Shown one piece after another: positions 18,250 to 26,071 of a stretch of DNA of 64,000 bases. The stretch is from the NCBI GenBank assembly GCA_022826045.1, contig JAJDVQ010000058.1, forward strand, positions 37,032 to 101,031, written 5' to 3'. Numbering within the stretch: position 1 is the stretch's first letter; the number at the start of each line of letters is the position of its first letter. This DNA comes from Acidimicrobiia bacterium. GTDB taxonomy: Bacteria; Actinomycetota; Acidimicrobiia; Acidimicrobiales; Poriferisodalaceae. Below the pieces are notes generated by a model, which was given only the letters and a program-made list of their open reading frames with translations, made no database searches and was not told where the DNA came from. The position numbers were made by a program, and so were the translations under genes.

Positions 18250-20853
18250 GTGGGTAGTGTGCGCGCCGTGACGCCTCTGACCGACAGCTCGCCCGACGCC
18301 AACCCCTACCGGCTGCCGCGCGACGTGCACCCCGTCCGCTACGACATCCTCATCGAGCCGGACCTCGAGGCTGCACGGTTCGTCGGCGAAGTCAGCATCG
18401 ACGCCAAGGTGCATGCGTCGATCGGCAGCGTCACCCTCAACGCCGCAGAGCTCGAGTGCACCGATGCGACCCTGCGCCAGGGCGACAGGACCGTCAGGGC
18501 CGAGATCTCGTTCGATCCCGACACCGAGCGGATGATGCTGCGACCCGCCGACGGCAGCCGGCTCGAACCCGGCGACCTCCGGATCGCATGCACGTTCGCC
18601 GGCGTGCTCAACGACCAGCTCCGAGGCTTCTACCGGTCCACGTTCGTCGACGAGGCCGGCGAGACCCACACCATCGCGACGACCCAGTTCGAGTCCACGA
18701 ACGCCCGGCGGGCATTCCCGTGCTTCGACGAGCCCGACCTCAAGGCAGTCTTCGGCGTCACGATGATCGTGCCTGCCGGCCTCATGGCAGTCAGCTGCGG
18801 GGAGGTGGTGTCGTCAGAAACCCTGCCTGACGGCCGTCGGCGCGACACCTTCGCCGACACCATGCAGATGTCCACCTACCTCATGGCCTTCATCGTCGGC
18901 GACCTCGAGGCCACCGATCCCGTCGACGTGGGCGGCGTGCCGCTGCGCATCGTGCATGCGCGGGGCAAGTCGGCCCTGACGAGCTTCGGGCTGGAAGCCG
19001 GGGCCTTCGCGCTGGCATGGCTCGTGGACTACTACGGCATCGACTACCCGGGCACCAAGGTGGACCTCATCGCCGTGCCGGACTTTGCCTTCGGCGCGAT
19101 GGAGAACATGGGCGCCATCACCTTCCGCGAGACGCTGCTGCTGGCCGACCCGCAGAAGGCCACCACCGCGGAGCTGCTGCGCATCGTCGACGTGGTGGCC
19201 CACGAGCTCGCGCACATGTGGTTCGGCAATCTCGTGACGATGGACTGGTGGAACGGCATCTGGCTGAAGGAGGCGTTCGCCACCTTCATGCAGGTGGCCG
19301 CCACCGATGCCTTCCGGCCCGAGTGGAAGCGCTGGGACGAGTTCTGCATCGAGCGGGGTGCGGCGTTCGATGTCGACGCGCTCAGCACCACCCGGCCCGT
19401 CGAGTACGAGGTGATCTCGCCAGCCGACGCCGAGGGCATGTACGACGTGCTGACCTACGAGAAGGGCGCGGCGGTCGTGCGCATGCTCGAGCAGTACCTC
19501 GGCCCTGATCGGTTCGCGGTCGGCGTGCAGCACTACCTCGAGCGCCACAGCTACGCCAACACCACCACGACCGATCTGTGGGATGCGCTGGAGACCTCCA
19601 GCGGCGAGCCGGTGCGATCGGTCATGGACGGCTGGATCTTCAAGGGCGGCTACCCGATCCTGTCCGTCGAGCGCCACCCCGACGGGCTGAAGGTTTCCCA
19701 GCAGCGGTTCACCTACGGCGGCGACGCTCCGAACGCCGCGAGCGCTGAGCAGGGCGACAGCGAGTTGTGGAGCGTGCCGGTCATGGTGCGTGCCCAGCTC
19801 GCCGGGACCGGCACTGCCGAGCGACGGTTCCTGCTCTCGGGCGCCTCGACGGTGGTCGACTTGGGCGGGCCGGTCTCCTGGGCGGTCGTCAACTCGGGCG
19901 GGCACGGCTACTACCGGGTTCGCTACGGCGGCGATCTGCTCGGGGCAGTGGCACGTCAGGCCCTCGAAGTGCTCGACCCCATCGAGCGCTACGGGCTGGT
20001 GGACGACACCTACGCAGCCGTCGTCGCAGGCGACGCCAGCGCAGCCGAGTTCATCGAGCTCGTCACCGACCTGGGCCTCGAGACCGACCTGCACGTGTGG
20101 CAGCGAATGATCGGGGGCCTCAAGGGACTGCACGCCATCGCGGCGCCGTCCGGCAGGGCCGCTCTGGAGGTGCTGATCCGGGACCTGGCAACGACCGCGC
20201 TCGGCGTGCTGGGATTCGAGCCCCAGCCGGGCGAGCCGGATCTCGACCGGGAGCTGCGCGGGGTGCTGTTCGAAGCCGCAGGCGGCCGCGGCCGTGACGA
20301 GCTGGTGCGCACCCGCGCACGCGAGATCTTCGAGACGTCCATCGGCAACGGCGCTGCGGTCGAGCCGAATCTGGCGGCTGCAGCCGTACTGGTCGCAGCG
20401 GCGGCGGGCGACCAGACCGACTACGAGCGGATGATCGATCTCTATCGCTCAGCAGATACCCCCCAGAGCGAATTGCGCTACCTGGGAGCACTGCTGGGAT
20501 TCGAGCCGCGCGACCTGTTCGAGCGCACGCTCGAGCTGATCGCCACCGAGGTGCGCACCCAGAACGCCCCCTACATGCTGGGGGCTGCCATGACACATCT
20601 GGACTGGGGTCCCGTGGCGTGGAAGTTCGTTCGCGACCAGTGGGACGAGCTGACCAGCCGCTTCCCGCAGAACTCCATCCCGCGCATGGTCGGCGGCATA
20701 CGCGGCCTGAGCACCCGTGAGCTCGCCGCCGAGGTCGAGGCGTTCTTCGCCGAACACGAGGTGCCGCAGGGCGCGCTCACCGTCGCCCAGCACATCGAGA
20801 AGATGTGGGTGAATGTCCGGCTGCGCGAGCGCGAGAGCGCCCGCATCGGCTGA
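18250..20853 (+). CDS. pepN: Aminopeptidase N (M1 family zinc peptidase)
   Basis: A cytoplasmic M1 metallo-aminopeptidase that trims N-terminal residues from peptides. The exopeptidase motif GAMENMGAITFRE is near residue 282, and zinc ligands are in HELAHMWFGN with the third ligand Glu in LKEAFATFM. The N-terminal beta domain (NPYRLPRDVHPVRYDI) and a C-terminal ERAP1-like helical domain (about 530-850) are complete; 867 residues. Starts at GTG 18250, 18259 or 18268 are all possible. It diverges from the PfkB kinase, and its stop overlaps the start of a tiny membrane protein gene. Confidence 0.94.
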   Translation: MGSVRAVTPLTDSSPDANPYRLPRDVHPVRYDILIEPDLEAARFVGEVSIDAKVHASIGSVTLNAAELECTDATLRQGDRTVRAEISFDPDTERMMLRPADGSRLEPGDLRIACTFAGVLNDQLRGFYRSTFVDEAGETHTIATTQFESTNARRAFPCFDEPDLKAVFGVTMIVPAGLMAVSCGEVVSSETLPDGRRRDTFADTMQMSTYLMAFIVGDLEATDPVDVGGVPLRIVHARGKSALTSFGLEAGAFALAWLVDYYGIDYPGTKVDLIAVPDFAFGAMENMGAITFRETLLLADPQKATTAELLRIVDVVAHELAHMWFGNLVTMDWWNGIWLKEAFATFMQVAATDAFRPEWKRWDEFCIERGAAFDVDALSTTRPVEYEVISPADAEGMYDVLTYEKGAAVVRMLEQYLGPDRFAVGVQHYLERHSYANTTTTDLWDALETSSGEPVRSVMDGWIFKGGYPILSVERHPDGLKVSQQRFTYGGDAPNAASAEQGDSELWSVPVMVRAQLAGTGTAERRFLLSGASTVVDLGGPVSWAVVNSGGHGYYRVRYGGDLLGAVARQALEVLDPIERYGLVDDTYAAVVAGDASAAEFIELVTDLGLETDLHVWQRMIGGLKGLHAIAAPSGRAALEVLIRDLATTALGVLGFEPQPGEPDLDRELRGVLFEAAGGRGRDELVRTRAREIFETSIGNGAAVEPNLAAAAVLVAAAAGDQTDYERMIDLYRSADTPQSELRYLGALLGFEPRDLFERTLELIATEVRTQNAPYMLGAAMTHLDWGPVAWKFVRDQWDELTSRFPQNSIPRMVGGIRGLSTRELAAEVEAFFAEHEVPQGALTVAQHIEKMWVNVRLRERESARIG

Positions 20854-20981
20854 TGTTCGGTCGGCCACCGCGGCGGCCGATGCGGCCGGGCGACGAGGTG
20901 TGGCTGTCCGTTCGAGCTCTCGCTGCCGCCGCAGCGCTGCTGGCTGCGGTGATCTACTGGGCCGTCGTCATCGTCGACTAG
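20853..20981 (+). CDS. 42-residue single-span membrane protein
   Basis: An ATG overlaps the pepN stop by one base (TGATG), suggesting coupled translation. The 42-residue product has a basic, proline-rich head (MFGRPPRRPMRPGDEVW) and one hydrophobic helix (about residues 21-41, rich in Ala, Leu and Val) ending at the C-terminus. It is too small for domain assignment. Its end overlaps the convergent ctaG by 14 bp. The coupling and the clean hydrophobic helix make it plausible, but I do not recognise a family. Confidence 0.55.
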   Translation: MFGRPPRRPMRPGDEVWLSVRALAAAAALLAAVIYWAVVIVD

Positions 20982-21816
20982 CGGGCGCCGGGCTGTCCCT
21001 GCGCGCTTCGTCAGCCCAGCGCAGCATCATCGCGACGATCGCTCCCCACACGATCGGGATGCCGCCCAGCTTCATGATGAGCCCTGCCATCTGCTGATCA
21101 GTCGCTGCGTCGAGGCCGTAGAAGCGCGGCGCCAGCTCGTAGGTGGCGTAGAGGGGGAAGCCTGCAAAGGTGAGGAACCCAGCCGGAACCGCCGGCACGA
21201 CGCCGAGCGCGAGGAACAGGTACACCATCTTTCCGGGATAGTGCTGCAGTCGATGCTCGACGAGCGGAGAGCAGATCGGCAGCCACACGACCACCCCGGA
21301 GATCAGCCACACCACGTCCATGACGAACGACCCCGCCTGGTTCGCCCGCAGCGTGTCGGTTGTCCATGGCGAGTGCGTCGCCACCAGGCAGGCGTTGAAC
21401 GCAAGACCGGCGAAGACCGGCTGGGTCAGCCGGGTCATGAACCGGTACAGGCGCAGCTTCGCCAGGATCCGCCGTGCCATCGGCTCGGGCGTGCCGAGCA
21501 CCAGCAGCGGTGCCGCGATCAGCGTGTACAGCATGAACTGCGCCATGTGCGCCGACGCCAGGTAGCCCGCGCCGAGAACGCCGAGCGGCCAGTCCGAGGC
21601 CAGCCAGAACGCCACCACCCCGGCCCCGAAGAACCACGCCTGCCGCCGGTGCAGCGCAGCCGACGCTGAGTCCAGCGACAGCGCATGGGACTGGCGGATG
21701 CGGCGTCGAGCCCACACATAGGGCACGGCGATGGCTGCCGACGCGGCCCACACGCCGGGATAGGCGCGCCAAGCCCATGTCCAAGGCTCCTGCAGCGCCG
21801 AGCACCAGAACCGCAC
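20968..21816 (-). CDS. ctaG: Cytochrome c oxidase assembly protein CtaG (caa3 type)
   Basis: A membrane protein of 282 residues with about seven hydrophobic spans, matching the CtaG family (Bacillus caa3-type). Family features are the segments LASDWPLGVLGAGYLASAHM and QFMLYTLIAAPLLVLGTPEP, and the late HRLQHYPGKMVYLF. These proteins help build or metallate the copper centres of cytochrome c oxidase. The start is 3 nt beyond the stop of the Sco gene, so the two form a copper-delivery operon. Confidence 0.9.
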   Translation of the reverse strand: MRFWCSALQEPWTWAWRAYPGVWAASAAIAVPYVWARRRIRQSHALSLDSASAALHRRQAWFFGAGVVAFWLASDWPLGVLGAGYLASAHMAQFMLYTLIAAPLLVLGTPEPMARRILAKLRLYRFMTRLTQPVFAGLAFNACLVATHSPWTTDTLRANQAGSFVMDVVWLISGVVVWLPICSPLVEHRLQHYPGKMVYLFLALGVVPAVPAGFLTFAGFPLYATYELAPRFYGLDAATDQQMAGLIMKLGGIPIVWGAIVAMMLRWADEARRDSPAPASRR

Positions 21817-21818
21817 GA

Positions 21819-22505
21819 CTACAAGCCTGCTTCGGCGGGATCGCCCGGATCAATGCCCGCCAGGATCGGCAGGTCGTGATCGAATTCGGATTGCCGGGTG
21901 GGATAGGGGTACTGCGCGTAGCCCCAGCCGTTGGGGGCAAATGCGAAGACGCGGCCGTCGTGGGCGACGTCGTAGGCGCCGTGGTCGTGCGTCATTGACC
22001 CGTGCGATTCGGCGCCCTCACCGTGTTCGGTCGTGGCGGTGGGGAACACTTTGAGCGACGCCAGCGATCCGAGCGCGTTCTGCAGCTCGGTCAGCTGCTC
22101 TTCGCTCTGCGGGACGATGCCGACGAATTCTGTGCTGAATTGGTCGAGGTAGGCACGGAGTATCTGGGGCGAGTCCCGGTCGGGGTCGACGGTCACTGCG
22201 ATGACCTGCACATTGCCGGGCGCCCCTGGGCGCCCCAGCACGCTGGCGAGCTGCGCCATCTGGACCCCGCAGATGTCTGGGCAGTTCGTGAAGAGCTGGT
22301 ACACGAGTCGCACCTGCCCCTCTGTGTCGTCCGCCAGGTGGAATTCGTTGCCTGAGGTGTCGGTGAGCTCCATCTGGGGAATCTCTCGCAGCTGCGAGGG
22401 GGCCACGGCGAGGCCTTCGTATCGCGACTCGGTCTCGTCCGCAGACGCGCACGCGGCCGACGCGAGCCCCACCACCAGCAGGCACGCGAAGACTCGACCC
22501 AGCAT
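21819..22505 (-). CDS. SCO1/SenC-type copper chaperone, exported
   Basis: A thioredoxin-like Sco protein of about 228 residues delivering copper to the CuA site of cytochrome oxidase. The metal motif CPDIC (CxxxC) follows LVYQLFTN, and the conserved late histidine is in DVAHDGRVFAF. The N-terminus is a signal peptide, MLGRVFACLLVVGLASAAC, whose Cys suggests a lipoprotein anchor although the lipobox is not ideal. I start at ATG 22505 because the open frame upstream runs through the tRNA gene. A His-rich stretch near residue 175 could also bind metal. It forms an operon with ctaG. Confidence 0.9.
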   Translation of the reverse strand: MLGRVFACLLVVGLASAACASADETESRYEGLAVAPSQLREIPQMELTDTSGNEFHLADDTEGQVRLVYQLFTNCPDICGVQMAQLASVLGRPGAPGNVQVIAVTVDPDRDSPQILRAYLDQFSTEFVGIVPQSEEQLTELQNALGSLASLKVFPTATTEHGEGAESHGSMTHDHGAYDVAHDGRVFAFAPNGWGYAQYPYPTRQSEFDHDLPILAGIDPGDPAEAGL

Positions 22506-22558
22506 CGAGGGCCCCCGTGCGAGCCGGAACGCCACCGAGCGGCCCCTGAGGCTCAATG

Positions 22559-22631
22559 TGGAGGTGAGGGGAATCGAACCCCTGGCCTCTTCGATGCGAC
22601 CGAAGCGCTCTACCAACTGAGCTACACCCCC
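22559..22631 (-). tRNA. tRNA-Ala (anticodon CGC)
   Basis: Read on the minus strand, the 73-nt gene folds into a full cloverleaf: a 7-bp acceptor stem with the alanine identity pair G3-U70, D-stem GCTC/GAGC, anticodon stem CTTCG/CGAAG with loop GTCGCAT (anticodon CGC), a 5-nt variable loop, T-stem AGGGG/CCCCT with TTCGATT, and discriminator A73. CCA is not encoded. It decodes GCG alanine codons, which are common in this GC-rich genome. Confidence 0.95.
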
Positions 22632-22667
22632 TGACGGGCGGGGCCGAATATACCTGCGGCTGTCGCC

Positions 22668-22748
22668 GTGCCTATTCGTTCGCCATCCGGCGCTGTGCCT
22701 ATTCGTTCGCCATCCGGCGCCGTGCCTATTCGTTCGCCATCCGGCGAA
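22668..22748. repeat. Three tandem 27-bp repeats at the 3' end of a gene
   Basis: Copies at 22668-22694, 22695-22721 and 22722-22748 share 25 bases, differing only in the last two. The third copy contains the last codons and the stop (complement of CTA at 22726) of the membrane protein gene 22726-23244; the other two lie just beyond the stop. Because 27 is a multiple of three, the repeat re-creates the same C-terminal codons and stop each time. Confidence 0.95.
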
Positions 22749-23244
22749 TCATCGTCACCGTCGACGAGGTGCTCTGGTCTCGCAGCGGCAGGTAGTGGAC
22801 CTCAGCGGTCGGCGCGGCTCGTCGTCGGCGCACTACCAAACCGGCATACGAGGCGGTGAGCCCGAGCATGCAAACGAATGCACCGAACGCCCACAGCGAA
22901 CCGGTCGCCAGCGTGCCGGCCAACGTCACCAGCATGCACAGCGCAAGCAGCGATCCGATGTCTCGTCGGCGGACTGCTGCTTGCTGCGGTGTCGTGGGCA
23001 TCGTCGTGGAGGGGCCGACCCGACGCCGTGCAGTACCGGGCTGCAATTCGCCGACGTCCTTCGGACGCTGTCGCTGTGAGTGACCAGCCGCAGCGGGTAC
23101 CGACCGACCGAGCGAGTCAAGCTGCTGCCTGAATCGGTCGAGCGATGAAGCTGCCCGGCGTCGCGGCCGGATCAAACGAGCGACATCGGGTGCCAAGACC
23201 ACGATCCAAGCGACTGCCAGGAGCACCAAGACCAGTTGTGTCAC
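22726..23244 (-). CDS. Membrane protein with GlpR-like topology
   Basis: A 172-residue membrane protein. From GTG 23244 it opens with a transmembrane helix (TQLVLVLLAVAWIVVLAP), then an Arg-rich cytoplasmic stretch of about 75 residues (RRRAASSLDRFRQQLDSLGR onward), two hydrophobic helices near residues 95-140, and a short polar tail. Helix, long basic cytosolic loop and helix pair resemble, as I recall it, GLPR, the membrane partner of the MoeA-like Glp in corynebacterial cell division. A Glp/MoeA gene lies 3 kb away on the same strand. The GlpR assignment is inference from topology and neighbourhood; length is shorter than the mycobacterial homologue. Confidence 0.6.
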   Translation of the reverse strand: MTQLVLVLLAVAWIVVLAPDVARLIRPRRRAASSLDRFRQQLDSLGRSVPAAAGHSQRQRPKDVGELQPGTARRRVGPSTTMPTTPQQAAVRRRDIGSLLALCMLVTLAGTLATGSLWAFGAFVCMLGLTASYAGLVVRRRRAAPTAEVHYLPLRDQSTSSTVTMIRRMANE

Positions 23245-23337
23245 GCAACACCTGCCTCGCCGACGGGCCTGCCCACACAGGGTGCCACCCCGTGCGCGCC
23301 ACAACACGCATTACCACTGCGCAAGGACAGCCAGAGA

Positions 23338-23359
23338 CTAGATGATTGGTTCCAAGGGG
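23338..23359. repeat. Left 22-bp inverted repeat
   Basis: This 22-bp block matches the reverse complement of 24380-24401 at 21 of 22 positions. The pair bounds a 1064-bp segment carrying a CRISPR remnant, a coiled-coil gene and a helix-turn-helix fragment. Confidence 0.85.
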
Positions 23360-23440
23360 GTTGATGGCGCGGGGAGCACGCATACCTCGCCGGAGAAATG
23401 ACACTCGTGTCAGGCCTACCCCCGCTGGCGCGGGGAGCAC
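23352..23440 (-). CRISPR. Single-spacer remnant of a type I-E-like CRISPR array
   Basis: A 28-nt repeat at 23413-23440 reads on the minus strand GTGCTCCCCGCGCCAGCGGG then GGTAGGCC. It contains the hairpin CCCCGC-GCCA-GCGGGG typical of type I-E repeats in actinobacteria. A 33-nt spacer (23380-23412) separates it from a second repeat (23352-23379) that keeps the first 15 nt exactly but has a degenerate 3' half, as terminal repeats often do. Repeat and spacer lengths both fit type I-E. No cas genes are in the window. The degenerate repeat overlaps the left inverted repeat. Confidence 0.65.
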
Positions 23441-23540
23441 TCGGACGGATCGCGCGAGATGCACCGAAAATCATTTGAGTGCGCCGAACTGATGACTGTA
23501 CGTTCGGGGGTGCATCGCGAGAGGAACGGCGGGAGGGCGC

Positions 23541-24089
23541 ATGGCTACCATTCAGACTGTGCAGGAGCAGCCCGCTGCAACAGACACGGCCAGCGAGACA
23601 GACAACCCCGACAGTGCGGCCGAATCCCGAGTGCCGACGAGCGGGCGCGACAGCGGCGTGGGCAGCACGCAACCGCCGCCGATTTCCGGTTCGCGCACCC
23701 GTCAGCGCCGGGCTCTCTTCGGCCCGACGGCGGCTGTCACGATCATCGCCGCGCTGATCGCGTCCATGACACTGGCATCTGTCACAGCATTCAACACGCT
23801 CCGCTCCGACATCATCTCCGTACGGACCGAACTGCGAGACGAGATCAGGTCGGTGGAAACCGGTCTGCGAGACGAGATTGCAGCGGTCCGGACCGAGCTG
23901 CGAGACGAGATCGGATCGGCGGAAACCGGCTTGCGAGCCGAGATGCGAGCCGAGATCGGGTCTCTGCGGACCGAACTGCATGACTTCCGGACCGAGGTCG
24001 GTGCAGTGCTGCTCGATCATGCCGAACGCCTCGCGCGCATCGAAGCCCTGCTCCTGAACGGCACCGCCGGCTCGAGCCAGCAGTCCTGA
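23541..24089 (+). CDS. Single-pass membrane protein with long coiled coil
   Basis: A 182-residue protein: a polar, Thr/Ser/Pro-rich N-terminal third (to about residue 54), one membrane helix (about 60-84, AAVTIIAALIASMTLASVTA), then a charged coiled coil (about 88-172) made of 11-residue units such as RSVETGLRDEI and AAVRTELRDEI. The coil is encoded by two 66-bp DNA repeats. Similar short coiled-coil proteins of unknown function are frequent in accessory regions of actinobacteria. The gene lies in the middle of the segment bounded by 22-bp inverted repeats. Function unknown; a scaffold or membrane tether is a guess. Confidence 0.75.
   Translation: MATIQTVQEQPAATDTASETDNPDSAAESRVPTSGRDSGVGSTQPPPISGSRTRQRRALFGPTAAVTIIAALIASMTLASVTAFNTLRSDIISVRTELRDEIRSVETGLRDEIAAVRTELRDEIGSAETGLRAEMRAEIGSLRTELHDFRTEVGAVLLDHAERLARIEALLLNGTAGSSQQS
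23823..23954. repeat. Two in-frame 66-bp repeats in the coiled-coil gene
   Basis: Copies at 23823-23888 and 23889-23954 are closely similar and each encode 22 residues (two 11-residue coil units). Recombination between copies would change coil length without breaking the frame. Confidence 0.8.
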
Positions 24090-24133
24090 GCACCGGCCCC
24101 AGCCCTGCTCCGGCGGGTGCGCACTCGTGCTGA

Positions 24134-24505
24134 ATGCGGCAGCCTGTGGGCTCAAATATTCGCATTCTCGGTGTCCTCTTCGGCGGCACCGGCGATGAGC
24201 TCGCTGTGGGAGAACTCTCCGTGCGTGCCGGGGTTGCGCAAGCTACTGCGGGCCGCGAGGTCGCTCGCCTCGAACAGCACGGTCTCGCGAAGACGCGCGC
24301 TCTGGGCCGCAACTTGACAAGGGAGCGTCCGACAGTCCTCCACCTGCCAGCACGCACACTCACCCACTACGACCACCAGCCCCTTGGAGCCAATCATCTA
24401 GTCCCCCAGTTCCAGCCGGGCGAGGGCGCGAACGTTCTCAGAAGGGCCGCAGTTCACGCGTCACCCGAGCTACTCCCCGGCTTCGACGCGGCGGTACGTG
24501 CCTGA
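24134..24505 (+). pseudogene. Winged-helix DNA-binding fragment
   Basis: The first 60 or so codons read like a winged helix-turn-helix: IRILGVLFGGTGDELAVGEL, then recognition-helix-like VAQATAGREVARLEQHGLAK and the wing start TRALGRN. After codon 62 the sequence loses any family character, crosses the right inverted repeat and runs antisense into the end of moaC. I read it as the truncated head of a regulator rather than a working gene. The rest of 24090-24469 shows no gene. Confidence 0.35.
24380..24401. repeat. Right 22-bp inverted repeat
   Basis: Inverted partner of 23338-23359 with one mismatch. It lies 69 bp beyond the moaC stop. No obvious target-site duplication is seen outside the two arms. 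Confidence 0.85.
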
Positions 24506-24958
24506 CTTCCCGCCTGTCTTCTCCCACAGGGTCAGGTCGCCGATGACCATCGAACGGTCGGCGGATTTGCACATGTCGTAGATGGTCAGCGCTGCTATCG
24601 AGCACGCGGTCATCGCTTCCATCTCCACGCCGGTGCGATCCACCGTCTCGACTTGCGCTTCGATCTCGATCCAGGTGTCGGCAATCTCGAAGTTCACATA
24701 CACCGCGCCGACGAGCAGGGGGTGGCAGAGGGGGATGAGGTCCGGAGCGCGCTTGGCGGCCTGGATGCCGGCCACCCGGGCGACCGCGATGACGTCCCCC
24801 TTGGCGATCGCGCCGCGGGCGACCAGCGACGCTGTCTCGGCTGCCATGTGCACACGGCATCGGGCGATGGCCCGCCGGTGCGTGGCCTCCTTCGGCGTCA
24901 CATCGACCATGCGTGCCCGGCCGAGCGGATCGAGGTGAGTGAATGGTGACTCGGTCAT
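24470..24958 (-). CDS. moaC: Cyclic pyranopterin monophosphate synthase MoaC
   Basis: MoaC converts the MoaA product 3',8-cyclo-GTP to cyclic pyranopterin monophosphate, the first stable intermediate of molybdenum cofactor synthesis. Family marks are MVDVTPKEATHRRAIA, the AKRAPDLIPLCHPL block, GVEMEAMTACSIAALTIYDM and the C-terminal EKTGGKSGTY. 162 residues, full length. It follows moaA by 37 nt on the same strand, forming moaA-moaC. Confidence 0.96.
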   Translation of the reverse strand: MTESPFTHLDPLGRARMVDVTPKEATHRRAIARCRVHMAAETASLVARGAIAKGDVIAVARVAGIQAAKRAPDLIPLCHPLLVGAVYVNFEIADTWIEIEAQVETVDRTGVEMEAMTACSIAALTIYDMCKSADRSMVIGDLTLWEKTGGKSGTYRRVEAGE

Positions 24959-24995
24959 GCCCTCAGCCGCCCCTGGGTTTGATGGTCGGCGGCCA

Positions 24996-26024
24996 TCAGC
25001 CGCCGATCTGGCTCATCGTGCGCTTCGGTCGGATGAAGTTGACCTGCCCGATCGAGTGGCCGGCCCACTTGGCGCCGACCGCACCTCGGATCGCGTCAGC
25101 GAGCCGGTCGTCCAGCTCGTCGCCCGCTGCGCCGCTGCGAAGGATCTCGCGCATGTCGAACTCGTCGAGCGCGAACAGGCAGGTGCGGAACTGGCCCTCC
25201 GCCGTCAGTCGCACCCGGTCGCAGTTGTCACAGAACGGCTTGGTGACGCTGGCGATCACACCGACCTGCCCGCCGCCGTCGAGGTAGCGATAACGCTCGG
25301 CAGGCTCGTTGGCTCGCTGGACCGGTTCGGTCGGGAACACCTCCGAGATCGTCGCCAGGATCTCGTCCGCGGGCACCACCACCGCCGACGTCCAGACGTC
25401 GCCGGCCTCGAGCGGCATGAACTCGATGAATCGGACTTCGATGCCGCGCTCGCGCCCGAACCGGGCAAAGTCGATGACCTCGTCATCGTTGATGCCGCTC
25501 ATCATGACGGTGTTGATCTTGGTCGGCGCGAGCCCGGCGTCGATGGCTGCGTCGATGCCGTCGAGGACCCGGTCCAGCTCGTCCCGGCGGGTCAACTCCA
25601 AGAACCGGTCACGCCGCAGCGAGTCGAGGCTGATGTTGATGCGCGACAGTCCCGCGTCTGCCAGCGGCCTGGCATGCATGCGCAAGGTGGCGCCGTTGGT
25701 CGTCAACGCCACGTCGACGCCCAGAGCGGCGAGACGTTCCACCAACTGCGGCAGATGCGCCCGCACCAAGGGCTCCCCTCCGGTCAGCCGGATGCTCTCG
25801 AAGCCGAAACGCTCCACGCAGACCTTGGCGAAGCGCTCGATCTCCTCGAAGCTGAGGATCTCCGAACGCGGCAGCCACGTCATGCCCTCCGCAGGCATGC
25901 AGTACTGGCAGCGGAAATTGCACCTGTCGGTGACAGAGATGCGCAGGTCGCCCACGACTCTGCCGAACGGATCGACAAGATCCGCCGGTCGAGTCTGAAC
26001 GAGAGCGCCCGCTGCACCATTCAT
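24996..26024 (-). CDS. moaA: GTP 3',8-cyclase MoaA
   Basis: A radical-SAM enzyme that rearranges GTP in the first step of molybdenum cofactor synthesis. The radical-SAM cluster motif CNFRCQYC (CxxxCxxC) follows RISVTD; LTGGEPLVR binds SAM; the second iron-sulfur site lies in FCDNCDRVRLTAEGQFRTC; and the protein ends in the catalytic Gly-Gly tail (MSQIGG). I use ATG 26024 (MNGAAGAL), giving 342 residues; the longer open frame upstream overlaps glp. It lies between glp/moeA and moaC on one strand. Confidence 0.96.
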   Translation of the reverse strand: MNGAAGALVQTRPADLVDPFGRVVGDLRISVTDRCNFRCQYCMPAEGMTWLPRSEILSFEEIERFAKVCVERFGFESIRLTGGEPLVRAHLPQLVERLAALGVDVALTTNGATLRMHARPLADAGLSRINISLDSLRRDRFLELTRRDELDRVLDGIDAAIDAGLAPTKINTVMMSGINDDEVIDFARFGRERGIEVRFIEFMPLEAGDVWTSAVVVPADEILATISEVFPTEPVQRANEPAERYRYLDGGGQVGVIASVTKPFCDNCDRVRLTAEGQFRTCLFALDEFDMREILRSGAAGDELDDRLADAIRGAVGAKWAGHSIGQVNFIRPKRTMSQIGG

Positions 26025-26071
26025 CGATGTGAGCGTACCCAGTTGCCTGCTCACGGTACGCCGGAGTGACC

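Noticed and set aside
18814..20133. A long minus-strand open frame inside pepN
   Set aside because: Opposite the HELAH and GAMEN motifs of the aminopeptidase; shadow composition.
22506..22616. Upstream extension of the Sco frame
   Set aside because: It runs through the tRNA-Ala gene; the signal peptide starts at ATG 22505.
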